32,585 bases of DNA from an uncultured Eubacteriales bacterium. GTDB lineage: Bacteria; Bacillota; Clostridia; Oscillospirales; CAG-272. Position numbers and translations under genes: made by a program. The stretch spans positions 1 through 32,585 of the forward strand of contig CABPZV010000003.1 of the NCBI GenBank assembly GCA_902462015.1, written 5' to 3'. This document shows, piece by piece, positions 1 to 7,635 of this stretch (position 1 is its first letter; every line of letters begins with the position of its first letter). Below the pieces are notes generated by a model that did not search any database, was not told where the DNA came from, and was given only the letters and a program-made list of their open reading frames with translations.

Positions 1-286
1 CGACATCTATTACGGACGCATTATATGGAATAAATTCAGCTGTCATAACCGAATCCGCAAAATGTCTGCAGATTATATCTCCGGGATCGGTTATCGACGT
101 CACATTGATTTTCTTTCCCGCCGTATTCATATATTTGATCAGTCCGTAAAAGCAATCGATATTTCTCTCAGATATAAAATGCTTTAAACCGCAGTCCGTA
201 AAAATTCCGGTAAAAAGAGCCTCGAAATCCCGGCGTTCCAAAAAAAACTCTTTTTCTGTTTTTAACTCATCAGAGCCTTTATACAA
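1..286 (-). CDS. rsmG: RsmG (GidB), 16S rRNA m7G527 methyltransferase, N-terminal part; runs off the left edge
   Basis: Reading the minus strand just after mnmG gives an open frame to the window edge. It contains KKINVTSITDPGDI, then CRHFADSV, then VIDVG. These match the RsmG pattern of an N-terminal helical segment, a 'NLTxI.. ..KHFxDS' block and the start of the SAM-binding DVGxGxGFPG motif, where the window cuts. Known RsmG enzymes methylate G527 of 16S rRNA using S-adenosylmethionine. The mnmG-rsmG order is widespread in bacteria, which supports the call. No ATG lies near the start. TTG at 286 has a GAAAGGG ribosome site inside the mnmG tail about 12 bases upstream; TTG at 241 is a second candidate and gives a more typical N-terminal length. 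The start is uncertain, the identity is fairly firm. Confidence 0.82.
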   Translation of the reverse strand, partial: MYKGSDELKTEKEFFLERRDFEALFTGIFTDCGLKHFISERNIDCFYGLIKYMNTAGKKINVTSITDPGDIICRHFADSVMTAEFIPYNASVIDV

Positions 287-293
287 ATTATAA

Positions 294-2210
294 TCATTCC
301 CTTTCAAGTAATTCTTTTTTATCTGCTCCAGCACGGTCATGCTGGCTTATCCAGATCATTAATACCGAAATATCGGCAGGGCTGACTCCAGATATCCTCG
401 ACGCCCGTCCAATGCTTTCCGGCCTGATTTTTGCAAGCTTCTGCGCCGCTTCTTTACGGATTCCAACAATTTTGTCATAATCTATATCTGCTGGAATAAG
501 CCGCCGCTCATATTTCCGGAAGCGCTCCGCCTCGGCAAGCTGCCGTTTTATATACCCCTCATACTTAATCTCTATCCAGGCAGCTTCCGCGACACTTCTC
601 GGAAGCTCCGGCCGGTCAGGATCAATCGGGGCGATTATTTCATAATTAAGCTGCGGTCTCCGCAAGAGCGATGCAAGAGTAACGCCTGAGCTTATCTTGG
701 CTGTCCCATGTTCTTCGAGAAGCTTATTTACAGCATCGCACGGCGCGGCCACTGTATTTTCAAGACGTTTTTTTTCATCCTCTATTGCTTTGCGGCGTCC
801 GCGAAAACGTCTGTATCTCTCCTCGCTGACAAGTCCGGCTTGAAAGCCAAGCTCTGTCAGACGCTCATCGGCATTATCCTGGCGAAGCAGCAGACGGTAT
901 TCCGAGCGTGAGGTCATTATTCTGTAAGGCTCATTAGTCCCTTTTGTGACAAGATCATCGATAAGAGTTCCGATATAAGAGCTGTCCCTTGTCAGCACAA
1001 GCGGCTTCTCTCCTTTTATTTTCAGTGCAGCGTTAATTCCTGCTATCAGTCCCTGAGCCGCAGCCTCCTCATAGCCGGACGACCCGTTGAACTGGCCCGC
1101 GCCGTACAAACCAGATATACTTTTAAACTCAAGAGTAGGAGCGAGCTGTGTAGGATCAACACAGTCATATTCTATCGCATACGCCGGACGCATCGTAACA
1201 GCATTTGCAAATCCCGGAAGCGATTTCAGCATCTTCCGCTGAACATCCTCTGGCATAGAGGAGCTGAAGCCCTGAATATACATCTCTTCCGTATCATATC
1301 CCATCGGCTCTACAAACAGCTGGTGTCTTTCCTTATCGGCAAAACGGACTATTTTATCCTCAATCGACGGACAGTACCGCGGTCCGGTTCCGTGAATTTT
1401 ACCGCTGAAAAGGGGCGAACGGTCAAGATTGTCCCTGATAATCTTATGCGTCTGCGCACTTGTGTACACGATATGACAAGGAATCTGCCCCCGGCTGTTA
1501 AGCTCAGCTTCATCGGTCAGGGCAGAAAAGGGTTTAATATAATCGTCCCCTTCCTGTACCTCCATTTTAGAAAAGTCGATACTGTCCCGTGCAACACGCG
1601 GAGGCGTCCCCGTCTTGAAACGCATCAAAGAAACTCCCTCACGACGCAGCGCATCTTCAAGTCCTTTTGCAGGAAGCATTCCGTCGGGACCAGAATCATA
1701 CATAACATCGCCTACTATAACTTTCCCGCGCAGATATGTACCTGTACAAATAATCGCGGCTTTTACAGTCCATTCGGCTCCGAATTTTGTAATTACCGAC
1801 TTCAGCTTGTTGTCATACACGGTAAAATCAATTACCTCAGCCTGAATAAGGCTGAGGTTTTTCTGTCTTTCAACAGTTTCTTTCATGATAGAATGATACA
1901 TCCGCCGGTCCGCCTGCACACGCTTCGAGTGTACTGCCGGTCCCTTACTGCGGTTGAGCATACGGCTCTGCATTGTTACCCTGTCCGCAGCAACCCCCAT
2001 TTCACCGCCGAGCGCATCTATCTCAAATACAAGATGTCCCTTGCCGGTACCGCCTATTGATGGATTGCACGGCATGTTTGCCACACCGTCAAGATTGATT
2101 GTAAACAGAAGCGTGTTAAGCCCCATTCTGGCGCAGGCAAGCGCAGCCTCTATTCCCGCATGTCCGGCACCTATAACAGCGACATCCGCTTCACCTGCTG
2201 AATATATCAT
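294..2210 (-). CDS. mnmG: MnmG (GidA), tRNA uridine-5-carboxymethylaminomethyl modification enzyme
   Basis: This FAD-dependent enzyme works with MnmE (not in the window) to modify the wobble uridine of certain tRNAs. The N-terminus carries the dinucleotide fold VAVIGAGHAGIEAALA. It is followed by NPSIGGTGKGHLVFEIDALG, TGTYLRGKVIVGD, RFKTGTPPRV, the GPRYCPSIEDKI block, AGQFNGSSGYEEAAAQGL and a C-terminal SRISGVSPADISVLMIW, all in family order. Length (638 aa) is normal for the family. I chose ATG at 2210. A TTG at 2222 in the same frame is possible, but the AAAGGA ribosome site sits only about two bases before it. The gene follows the membrane protein gene at 2241 by 30 bases and precedes rsmG by a few bases, so all three are probably one transcript. 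The segment GPAVHSKRVQADR differs slightly from the usual GPAVxxLRxQAD. Confidence 0.96.
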   Translation of the reverse strand: MIYSAGEADVAVIGAGHAGIEAALACARMGLNTLLFTINLDGVANMPCNPSIGGTGKGHLVFEIDALGGEMGVAADRVTMQSRMLNRSKGPAVHSKRVQADRRMYHSIMKETVERQKNLSLIQAEVIDFTVYDNKLKSVITKFGAEWTVKAAIICTGTYLRGKVIVGDVMYDSGPDGMLPAKGLEDALRREGVSLMRFKTGTPPRVARDSIDFSKMEVQEGDDYIKPFSALTDEAELNSRGQIPCHIVYTSAQTHKIIRDNLDRSPLFSGKIHGTGPRYCPSIEDKIVRFADKERHQLFVEPMGYDTEEMYIQGFSSSMPEDVQRKMLKSLPGFANAVTMRPAYAIEYDCVDPTQLAPTLEFKSISGLYGAGQFNGSSGYEEAAAQGLIAGINAALKIKGEKPLVLTRDSSYIGTLIDDLVTKGTNEPYRIMTSRSEYRLLLRQDNADERLTELGFQAGLVSEERYRRFRGRRKAIEDEKKRLENTVAAPCDAVNKLLEEHGTAKISSGVTLASLLRRPQLNYEIIAPIDPDRPELPRSVAEAAWIEIKYEGYIKRQLAEAERFRKYERRLIPADIDYDKIVGIRKEAAQKLAKIRPESIGRASRISGVSPADISVLMIWISQHDRAGADKKELLERE

Positions 2211-2240
2211 AATAAATCTCAATTCCTTTCATTCCGGCAA

Positions 2241-3671
2241 TCATCCCTCTATGTCATCTTCGTAATTCATGTCACAGACGGTATCAAATGAATCGTCTGA
2301 ATCGTCGCCGCATACGCTCTTTTTATCGGCAGACTTTTCGTTTTTAACCGAAGCACCGGAAGCCTTCGGATTTTGTCCACCGCACAATAAAGAAAACATG
2401 TTATCATCTTCGGTTTCGTTTGCCTCCAACTTCTCCGGCAAGACAGGATCGTCTGTTTTTTCAATATTGGCTGAATAAGAGCTGCGTGAAACAATTTCCG
2501 GAATTTTTTTCTCAGACTCCGGATCAGAAAATTCATCGCTTTCAAAGCCGCCCATAAATTCATCCCCGGCCGTTTTATTCTCACATGACGTATCTACCGG
2601 CTGCCAAAGCATACGGTCATCCGTTTCCGAACTGCGGTTTTCATACTCCGCCGCAGGCTCCTGATTTTCAGCTTCCTCAGATCTCTCCGGCCTATAAGAG
2701 GATGTATTAAAAACTGCGCCGTAATCTACCGTCTCTCTGTCCTCTATCAGCTCGTTTAAATATTCGTCAGCTTCGTTTTCCTCACGCTGTCTGCGTCTTT
2801 CCCTTACCGCATTTTTTTCATCGGCAAGTTTTTTACCGACAAACTTCACTGATGATGGCAGGTAAAAGGTATTTACCGTAATGTAAAGTCCGATACACGC
2901 CTCGGTCAGCTTAAACATCAGATTTGCGCCTGTGACTGCTCCATTGTTCATAACGGCGGCTGTTATCTCCAGCGCAGCCGTCATATATATAATAAGCATC
3001 GCTATTGCCGAAAAGGTCCTGAAAAGCGCGGGACGCTCGCAGCCAAGCCTATAGCGGATTTCCTGTATTAAATAAAACATGATTGTCATGGGAACAATCT
3101 GATTGAGAATTCTTACAGGACTTGTAAGCGCTGTGTCCATAGCAAAATACAGCTTGAGAAGCAGCAGCGCCATCCAGGCCACTGTAAACATTCCAAGAAT
3201 GGACGCCGCAGTACTGCCAGCACCGTTTTCAAAGGATACTACAATAAAATACGCCGCTGCCGGAACCGATGCAATCATAAAAAGTACGGTGACAATGTCC
3301 GAAACAGAATTAAAAAGAATTACTTCTTCAGCTCTGATAATTCTGAGCACTAACATAACATCTGCTGCGATTAAAACAAAACCGCATATGAGCCCGAGGT
3401 ATATTGACAGGGCGGCAAGCCGCGATTTCCTTACAATCTCACTGCTGTGCTTTTTATTAAGAATTATTCCGCAGACAAGATATACTGCTGCTACGGCAGC
3501 CGCAGCCAGATAAAAATACCCCGGAAGCTGTGCGCCGTTTTCATATAACAGCACATCCGTTTCAAAGTATTTAAGGGCAAGAAGCACCTGCGCCGCAGCA
3601 AATCCCAACGCAATAAACAGGGCTGCGAGGGAAAAGCCTGTGAAATTTATCTTTCTATTTTCATCCGACAT
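2241..3671 (-). CDS. Membrane protein of unknown function, eight predicted helices plus long acidic cytoplasmic-type tail
   Basis: I do not recognise a named family. About eight hydrophobic segments can be seen in the first 270 residues (roughly 10-36, 52-71, 85-112, 124-147, 154-176, 187-206, 219-241 and 251-272). A basic stretch (KKLADEKNAVRERRRQREE) follows, then about 180 hydrophilic residues rich in Glu, Asp and Ser with no obvious fold. The ATG at 3671 is preceded by AAAGGATGG at 11 bases, while the ATG at 3683 overlaps that ribosome site, so the shorter start is preferred. It is the first gene of the likely unit leading to mnmG and rsmG and has a good promoter upstream. The basic linker and disordered acidic tail suggest a protein interaction or regulatory tail on a membrane anchor. 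This is inference only. Confidence 0.72.
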   Translation of the reverse strand: MSDENRKINFTGFSLAALFIALGFAAAQVLLALKYFETDVLLYENGAQLPGYFYLAAAAVAAVYLVCGIILNKKHSSEIVRKSRLAALSIYLGLICGFVLIAADVMLVLRIIRAEEVILFNSVSDIVTVLFMIASVPAAAYFIVVSFENGAGSTAASILGMFTVAWMALLLLKLYFAMDTALTSPVRILNQIVPMTIMFYLIQEIRYRLGCERPALFRTFSAIAMLIIYMTAALEITAAVMNNGAVTGANLMFKLTEACIGLYITVNTFYLPSSVKFVGKKLADEKNAVRERRRQREENEADEYLNELIEDRETVDYGAVFNTSSYRPERSEEAENQEPAAEYENRSSETDDRMLWQPVDTSCENKTAGDEFMGGFESDEFSDPESEKKIPEIVSRSSYSANIEKTDDPVLPEKLEANETEDDNMFSLLCGGQNPKASGASVKNEKSADKKSVCGDDSDDSFDTVCDMNYEDDIEG

Positions 3672-3762
3672 GAAACTGACCATCCTTTGTCATTTTATTA
3701 CCTATGAAATATCCGGCGTTTTTTGCTCTTTTGACCGAGACAAAAATTACTGTGTCTTATTT

Positions 3763-3790
3763 ATTATAATACTTTTTTCAGATATTTCAA
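3763..3790 (-). promoter_or_regulatory. Promoter for the membrane protein-mnmG-rsmG unit
   Basis: Reading the minus strand, TTGAAA (3785-3790) is followed after 16 bases by a perfect TATAAT (3763-3768). It lies about 90 bases upstream of the ATG at 3671. The layout is that of a housekeeping sigma-A promoter. Confidence 0.6.
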
Positions 3791-3853
3791 TAACAAGTGT
3801 TAAATTTTCAGATTCTAATTATAAATTATAAATAATTTGTTTTTTAGCCAAAT

Positions 3854-4069
3854 TATAACTTAGGCAAGATGTCCCACCATTAAGGCTACCGCCTTAATGG
3901 TGGTCACCTCTTAAGGCAATCGCTATTAAAGCTGCAGCTTTAATAGCGGCGGGTTACATTCACCATCCAGTGGGAGATACAATCTCCCACTGGATGGTTG
4001 CCACGCCATTTGACGGGTCGAGCCCCTTATTGAATTAAATAAAGATGTCTCCGCCAGTTTTAAGTTATA
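3854..4069 (+). repeat. Hairpin-rich repeat element, copy A (core 3866-4034)
   Basis: This non-coding stretch holds three strong hairpins in a row: arms 3874-3886/3891-3903 (13 bp, loop TACC), a perfect 28-base palindrome at 3921-3948, and arms 3963-3977/3983-3997 (15 bp, loop TACAA). The outer edges TATAACTTA (3854-3862) and TAAGTTATA (4061-4069) form a 9-bp inverted repeat, and AAGATGTC occurs at both ends (3866 and 4042). Several segments recur in the same order in copy B at 5691-5811 on the other strand: AAGATGYCCC, GGCGGRTT, a TACAATC loop, ACGCC, TGACGGG and AGCCCCTTATTGAA. The stems differ in sequence and length between the copies while remaining paired. None of the hairpins is followed by a convincing T-run, so terminators are unlikely to be the whole story. 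Confidence 0.75.
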
Positions 4070-4081
4070 TCCGAAATAAAG

Positions 4082-4111
4082 TTAACATTTTTTTAATAAA
4101 TATATTATACT
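4082..4111 (+). promoter_or_regulatory. Possible promoter for the Thr/Glu-rich protein gene
   Basis: TTAACA (4082-4087) and TATACT (4106-4111) are separated by 18 bases, about 105 bases before the ATG at 4216. The surrounding DNA is very AT-rich, so chance similarity is possible. Confidence 0.4.
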
Positions 4112-4215
4112 GCTGTTGTATACTGAAGTAAATATAATTTACTCTTACTATAACAATTCAGACAGTGTGCAAATTATAATTAAGTTAAACCGTCATTGAT
4201 TATATGGTGATTACT

Positions 4216-4920
4216 ATGAAATATACCGATACTAAAATAAAAAATAAAGCTCATACAATTAAATTCACATCGATAACGCTGGCTGTATTTTTTCTCATTT
4301 TCACTTTTGCCGTGCCGGGAATTCTTCTGAACGCCGAACCGGAAACAGCTGTCAGCGAAACCGAGGGCGATACAACCGAAAGCAATCCTCCGATGACGGG
4401 TGAAACCCAGATTGTTTATGAACGGGCTCCGCGGACTGTACGTATAATCGACATAGCTTCTATCAGCAATCCAAACGGTCACTACGTCGAAGAAGAAACA
4501 GAATATACAGAAGAGACTGTCCCGCCCGAAACCGAGGCTGTGACACAAAAGGACACAGCTGAATCCGCAGCGGCGGCAGAAACCTCTGAAAAAGCCGATG
4601 AAGAAACTAACCGTGAAGATTTTGAATTCAATTCTAAAGCAGCCTTTGCAATAGGAACTGTTTTTATAATTATAATTTTATTTACAGCCCTCGTTATCTT
4701 TATCCGCAGAAAACATCCTTCACTTATAATTGAAAAAAATGACGAAGATAATAAAGAAATTACAGAATTAAACGTGGCGGATACAGCACCCGGCAATTGT
4801 CCTGATGAGGGCGGCAAACCGGAATCAGACAAAGCTTCCGGTTTAAATGACAGTCCGTCTGAAAACGAATCTGAAACCAATCCGGAAAAAGCGGACGGCG
4901 GGTATGAAAAAAAAGACTGA
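4216..4920 (+). CDS. Secreted-then-anchored bitopic protein with Thr/Glu-rich linker, unknown function
   Basis: No family is recognised. From the ATG at 4216 the protein starts with a basic N-terminus and a hydrophobic stretch (about residues 16-39) that looks like a signal peptide or signal anchor. A roughly 110-residue low-complexity segment follows, rich in Thr, Glu, Pro and Ala. Next comes a second helix (about 142-165, with IGTVFIIIILFTALVIFI) followed by RRK, and then a 65-residue acidic tail. The RRK stop-transfer signal predicts the middle segment outside and the tail inside. GGTGA sits five bases before this ATG; the in-frame ATG at 4204 has no ribosome site and overlaps it. The gene converges with the DUF6062-like gene (15 bases between stops), and inverted hairpin repeats flank the pair. 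The spacer-like composition suggests a wall-spanning stalk, which is inference. Confidence 0.65.
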   Translation: MKYTDTKIKNKAHTIKFTSITLAVFFLIFTFAVPGILLNAEPETAVSETEGDTTESNPPMTGETQIVYERAPRTVRIIDIASISNPNGHYVEEETEYTEETVPPETEAVTQKDTAESAAAAETSEKADEETNREDFEFNSKAAFAIGTVFIIIILFTALVIFIRRKHPSLIIEKNDEDNKEITELNVADTAPGNCPDEGGKPESDKASGLNDSPSENESETNPEKADGGYEKKD

Positions 4921-4935
4921 CAAAAAATGCAGCGG

Positions 4936-5661
4936 TTATTTGCTATTCTCGCTTTTATGAATATCTCCGTATAAAAATTTAACCGACCGTTCAACAGCGC
5001 TTTTTGCATTTCCCCACGGCTCATCCTGAAAACGGTAATCAAACTTTCTGCAAAAATGATCAATATCACCGCGAAGCAAATCGAAATAGCTTTTTGTTAC
5101 CGTTTTTACTGAACTGCAGAATTCCTTCTGATTTTTTTTGGATAGCCTTTTTGCAGACTGCTCCGACAGCATTCGGAAATGAGGCAGGCAAAACATCTTC
5201 TGAGACTGAAGCTTCTTTCTGAACGCGGCGTCATTTTCCCAAAGATAAATTATATTGTCCAGCAGCTTTTCAAAGGAATGGTCTATCCTTCCGCAGATAT
5301 AACAGCTTTGTTCCAAACTTTCCAGTCGTCCTGCAAGCTCCGCTCCAGCTGAAGAAAACAGAGACGCGATTCCGGTATGCTCAAAGGAATCCGCAAGCTC
5401 TCCAAGATGACTTTGAAGCATGAGCGCCATTCCAAGACGATTTTTTCTCTCAAGCATCATGTCATAATGTAAGCGGCAAAATCCCTCTTTATTGGTTTTT
5501 ATCCTGACATCCGGCTCCATCATCGATGCGCCGAGAATCAGATCAAGCTCATCAGCCTCAAATTTGTTGTAAAGACGGCAGAGAGGACATTCTGCAATTT
5601 CACTTTCCGAACATTCATCAAAAGCTTCGTTTACCGGTATTGTATAGATTGTTTCCGCCAT
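4936..5661 (-). CDS. DUF6062-like cysteine-rich protein, probable zinc binder
   Basis: The sequence resembles the uncharacterised DUF6062 family of Clostridia, recalled from its N-terminal IPVNEAFD and GASMMEPDVRIKTNKEGFC segments. Four metal-ligand-like pairs are visible: CPLC (residues 25-28), FCRLH (C62, H65), CYIC (C120, C123) and FCLPH (C158, H161). Two CxxC and two CxxH pairs make a duplicated zinc-finger arrangement likely. No signal peptide or membrane helix is seen, so it should be cytoplasmic. The length (241 aa) appears complete. The ribosome site is weak (AAAGG about 15 bases upstream of the ATG). It is a single-gene unit on the minus strand, converging on the Thr/Glu-rich protein gene. 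The function is unknown; the zinc binding is inferred from residue spacing. Confidence 0.75.
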   Translation of the reverse strand: MAETIYTIPVNEAFDECSESEIAECPLCRLYNKFEADELDLILGASMMEPDVRIKTNKEGFCRLHYDMMLERKNRLGMALMLQSHLGELADSFEHTGIASLFSSAGAELAGRLESLEQSCYICGRIDHSFEKLLDNIIYLWENDAAFRKKLQSQKMFCLPHFRMLSEQSAKRLSKKNQKEFCSSVKTVTKSYFDLLRGDIDHFCRKFDYRFQDEPWGNAKSAVERSVKFLYGDIHKSENSK

Positions 5662-5690
5662 AAATTATTATCCGTGCCTTTCCCGCTGTT

Positions 5691-5811
5691 TTCAATAAGG
5701 GGCTTTAGCCCCGTCATAAGGCGTTTCAGTGGTGGATTGTACTACAACTGAAAAAAGTAAGTGGAATCCGCCGCCTATAGAGGCCACCGCCTTTAAGGCG
5801 AGGGGCATCTT
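5691..5811 (-). repeat. Hairpin-rich repeat element, copy B (inverted relative to copy A)
   Basis: Read on the minus strand this stretch begins AAGATGCCCC and passes through the palindrome CGCCTTAAAGGCG, then GGCGGATT. It then has a hairpin with arms TTTCAGT/ACTGAAA and a TACAATC loop segment, then ACGCC, TGACGGGGC and AGCCCCTTATTGAA. These blocks occur in the same order in copy A, but the second palindrome of copy A is absent and the stems have different sequences. The conserved AGCCCCTTATTGAA ends of the two copies face each other across the two genes at 4216-5661. It lies just upstream of the DUF6062-like gene. Confidence 0.72.
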
Positions 5812-6017
5812 ACTTTTATTTATACTGTACAGCGCAAAATTTGTATTTAAAATTTATTTAAAATAAATTTTTATCGATTTTTACAGTAAGAGCAAAAAGG
5901 TTGTACGCCGGTCACATACTGTATTTTAAACACCGGCCGCGACCAGTGTGACAACTGATTTAAGCAGCAGTTTTTTAATAAAACTCTGCATAACCATAAG
6001 AGAGGAATTATTTTGTT
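5812..6017. other. Intergenic region before ogg with two weak hairpins
   Basis: No gene is seen here. One imperfect hairpin pairs GTCACATACTG (around 5911) with CAGTGTGAC (around 5943). Another pairs GCAGCAGTTTT with AAAACTCTGC (about 5963-5988), just upstream of the ogg ribosome site AGAGGAAT. No convincing -35/-10 pair stands out, although a promoter for ogg must lie near here. Confidence 0.35.
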
Positions 6018-6875
6018 ATGAATTATACTATCTCATGCAAAGACGGAAATCTCGAAATTACCGGACTTGACTGCTTTAACATAGCTCAGATTTTTGACTG
6101 CGGACAAACCTTCCGGTTTTCGCCGGACAGTCAGGGAGATATCCGCGGAGTAGCTCTAAACAGAGAATTGTGGCTGTCTCAGCCGGAGGAAGAAAAGATT
6201 GTCATTCACAACATGACAAAAGATGAATTTGAAAAGGAGTGGCGCGACTACCTTGCTCTCGGCGACAACTATGCAGAGTTCCGAAGATCTATATGCAAGG
6301 CCTCGTCTGACGACCCTGTTATAACGGCAGCCATGAAGTGCGGCCAGGGAATACGGATTCTTCACCAGCAGCCGTGGGAAACGCTCTGCTCTTTTATCGT
6401 ATCTCAAAACAACAATATACCCAGAATTAAAACTATTATAAAAAGACTGTGCGAAAATTTCGGAGATAAAATCGAAGGCTCTGAGCTTTACTGCTTTCCG
6501 ACCGCAGAAAGTTTGGCAAACGCCGGAACCGACGCGATTTTTTCCTGCGGTACGGGGTTTCGCGCCAAATACATAACCGACGCCGCAGAAAAGGTCTGCT
6601 CCGGAAAGGTTGACCTTGATGAAGTCAAAAGAATGGAAACTCCGGAAGCCGCAGAAATGCTCTGCAATATAAAGGGAGTGGGTCCTAAGGTCGCCGCATG
6701 CAGTCTGTTGTTCGGCTTCGGAAAAAATGACGCTTTTCCAATAGACGTCTGGGTAAAACGTGTGCTTGCAAAATACTACGACGACAGCTTTACTCCCGAT
6801 TTTTTTGGAAAATATGCCGGCCTTGCGCAGCAGTATTTATTTTATTACGAGCGTTACGAGGGCGGTCAAAGCTAA
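6018..6875 (+). CDS. ogg: 8-oxoguanine DNA glycosylase, OGG1-type, HhH-GPD superfamily
   Basis: The protein has the layout of bifunctional OGG1-type glycosylases, which excise 8-oxoguanine and cut the abasic site. An N-terminal beta domain (about 1-95, with FDCGQTFRF near residue 26) precedes the helical HhH-GPD domain. The PWETLCSFIVSQNNNIPRI segment (119-137) matches the family's damaged-base region. GTGFRAKYI is at 178-186, and the hairpin-helix-hairpin is NIKGVGPKVAACS (217-229), with K224 as the Schiff-base lysine. PIDVWVKR carries the catalytic D243. The length of 285 aa is typical of bacterial members, which are often labelled DNA-3-methyladenine glycosylase 2 family. AGAGGAAT lies about 11 bases before the ATG. 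The gene runs tail to tail with nth, 31 bases apart. Confidence 0.88.
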   Translation: MNYTISCKDGNLEITGLDCFNIAQIFDCGQTFRFSPDSQGDIRGVALNRELWLSQPEEEKIVIHNMTKDEFEKEWRDYLALGDNYAEFRRSICKASSDDPVITAAMKCGQGIRILHQQPWETLCSFIVSQNNNIPRIKTIIKRLCENFGDKIEGSELYCFPTAESLANAGTDAIFSCGTGFRAKYITDAAEKVCSGKVDLDEVKRMETPEAAEMLCNIKGVGPKVAACSLLFGFGKNDAFPIDVWVKRVLAKYYDDSFTPDFFGKYAGLAQQYLFYYERYEGGQS

Positions 6876-6906
6876 AACAATTATCAATAAAAGCAAAGAC
6901 AGGTCA

Positions 6907-7593
6907 TTAATCTTTATTCTGAACATAATGGAGGCACAGCTGTGAAAGCGGGCATTCTCCGCATTTCGGTGATCTGGCTGTACAGACATCCCGTCCGTAA
7001 GATACAATCCGATGACAAAAATCCGACTGTTCGGACGGCTCAATGATTTCACGGAGAATCATCTCTGTCTTTACAGGGTCTTTTTGCTCCTCAGGATAAA
7101 ATCCAAGCCTGCCGGAAATTCTGATACAATGTGTATCCGCCACAATGGCAGGGAGACCGAATATATCGCCGCGCATAAGATTTGCTATCTTTCTTCCGAC
7201 TCCGGGAAGAGAAAGAAGCTCCTCCATTTCCGACGGAAGCTTCCCTCCGTACTTTTCGCAAATTATTCTTGACGAGTCAATCAAATTCTGCGCCTTTGTC
7301 CGATAAAGACCGCAGGGGCGTATTATTTCCGCAAGCTCGTCAAAATCAGCCACGGCCATATCATACGCGGTCGGATAACGCTCAAAAAGGGGAACCGAAA
7401 CGATATTAACGCGCTTGTCCGTACACTGTGCGGAAAGACGTCCCTGCACGAGCAGCTTCCACGGATCGTCCTTATACTCAAGCGCGCATACAGCCTCCGG
7501 ATAAATCTCTTTGAGTATGCTTACAATCCGAGCTGCCCTGTCTTTATCGCTTATTCCGAATATTTTTTCTGAATTCGTTTTTATGCTTTTCAT
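6907..7593 (-). CDS. nth: Endonuclease III, DNA glycosylase/AP lyase
   Basis: Endonuclease III removes oxidised pyrimidines and nicks abasic sites. The sequence shows LSAQCTDKRVN, the hairpin-helix-hairpin LPGVGRKIAN with the catalytic lysine, VADTHCIRISGRLGF with the catalytic aspartate, and a C-terminal iron-sulfur loop with spacing C-x6-C-x2-C-x5-C (CTARSPKCGECPLSQLC). In numbering from the ATG these are K135, D153 and Cys 204, 211, 214 and 220. I chose ATG at 7593; GTG at 7605 in the same frame is a real alternative, since neither start has a strong ribosome site (AAAGG sits 13 bases before the GTG). The gene lies 30 bases downstream of the penicillin-binding protein gene and is probably the last gene of that transcript. 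A second HhH-GPD enzyme (ogg) converges on it. Confidence 0.94.
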   Translation of the reverse strand: MKSIKTNSEKIFGISDKDRAARIVSILKEIYPEAVCALEYKDDPWKLLVQGRLSAQCTDKRVNIVSVPLFERYPTAYDMAVADFDELAEIIRPCGLYRTKAQNLIDSSRIICEKYGGKLPSEMEELLSLPGVGRKIANLMRGDIFGLPAIVADTHCIRISGRLGFYPEEQKDPVKTEMILREIIEPSEQSDFCHRIVSYGRDVCTARSPKCGECPLSQLCLHYVQNKD

Positions 7594-7635
7594 ATAAAAT
7601 ACCACGCTTTCACATATGCCTTTCAGGTCCAGACT

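Noticed and set aside
1323..2060. 245-residue open frame on the plus strand
   Set aside because: It lies entirely opposite mnmG, which has clear family motifs throughout; the reverse frame has no recognisable domain.
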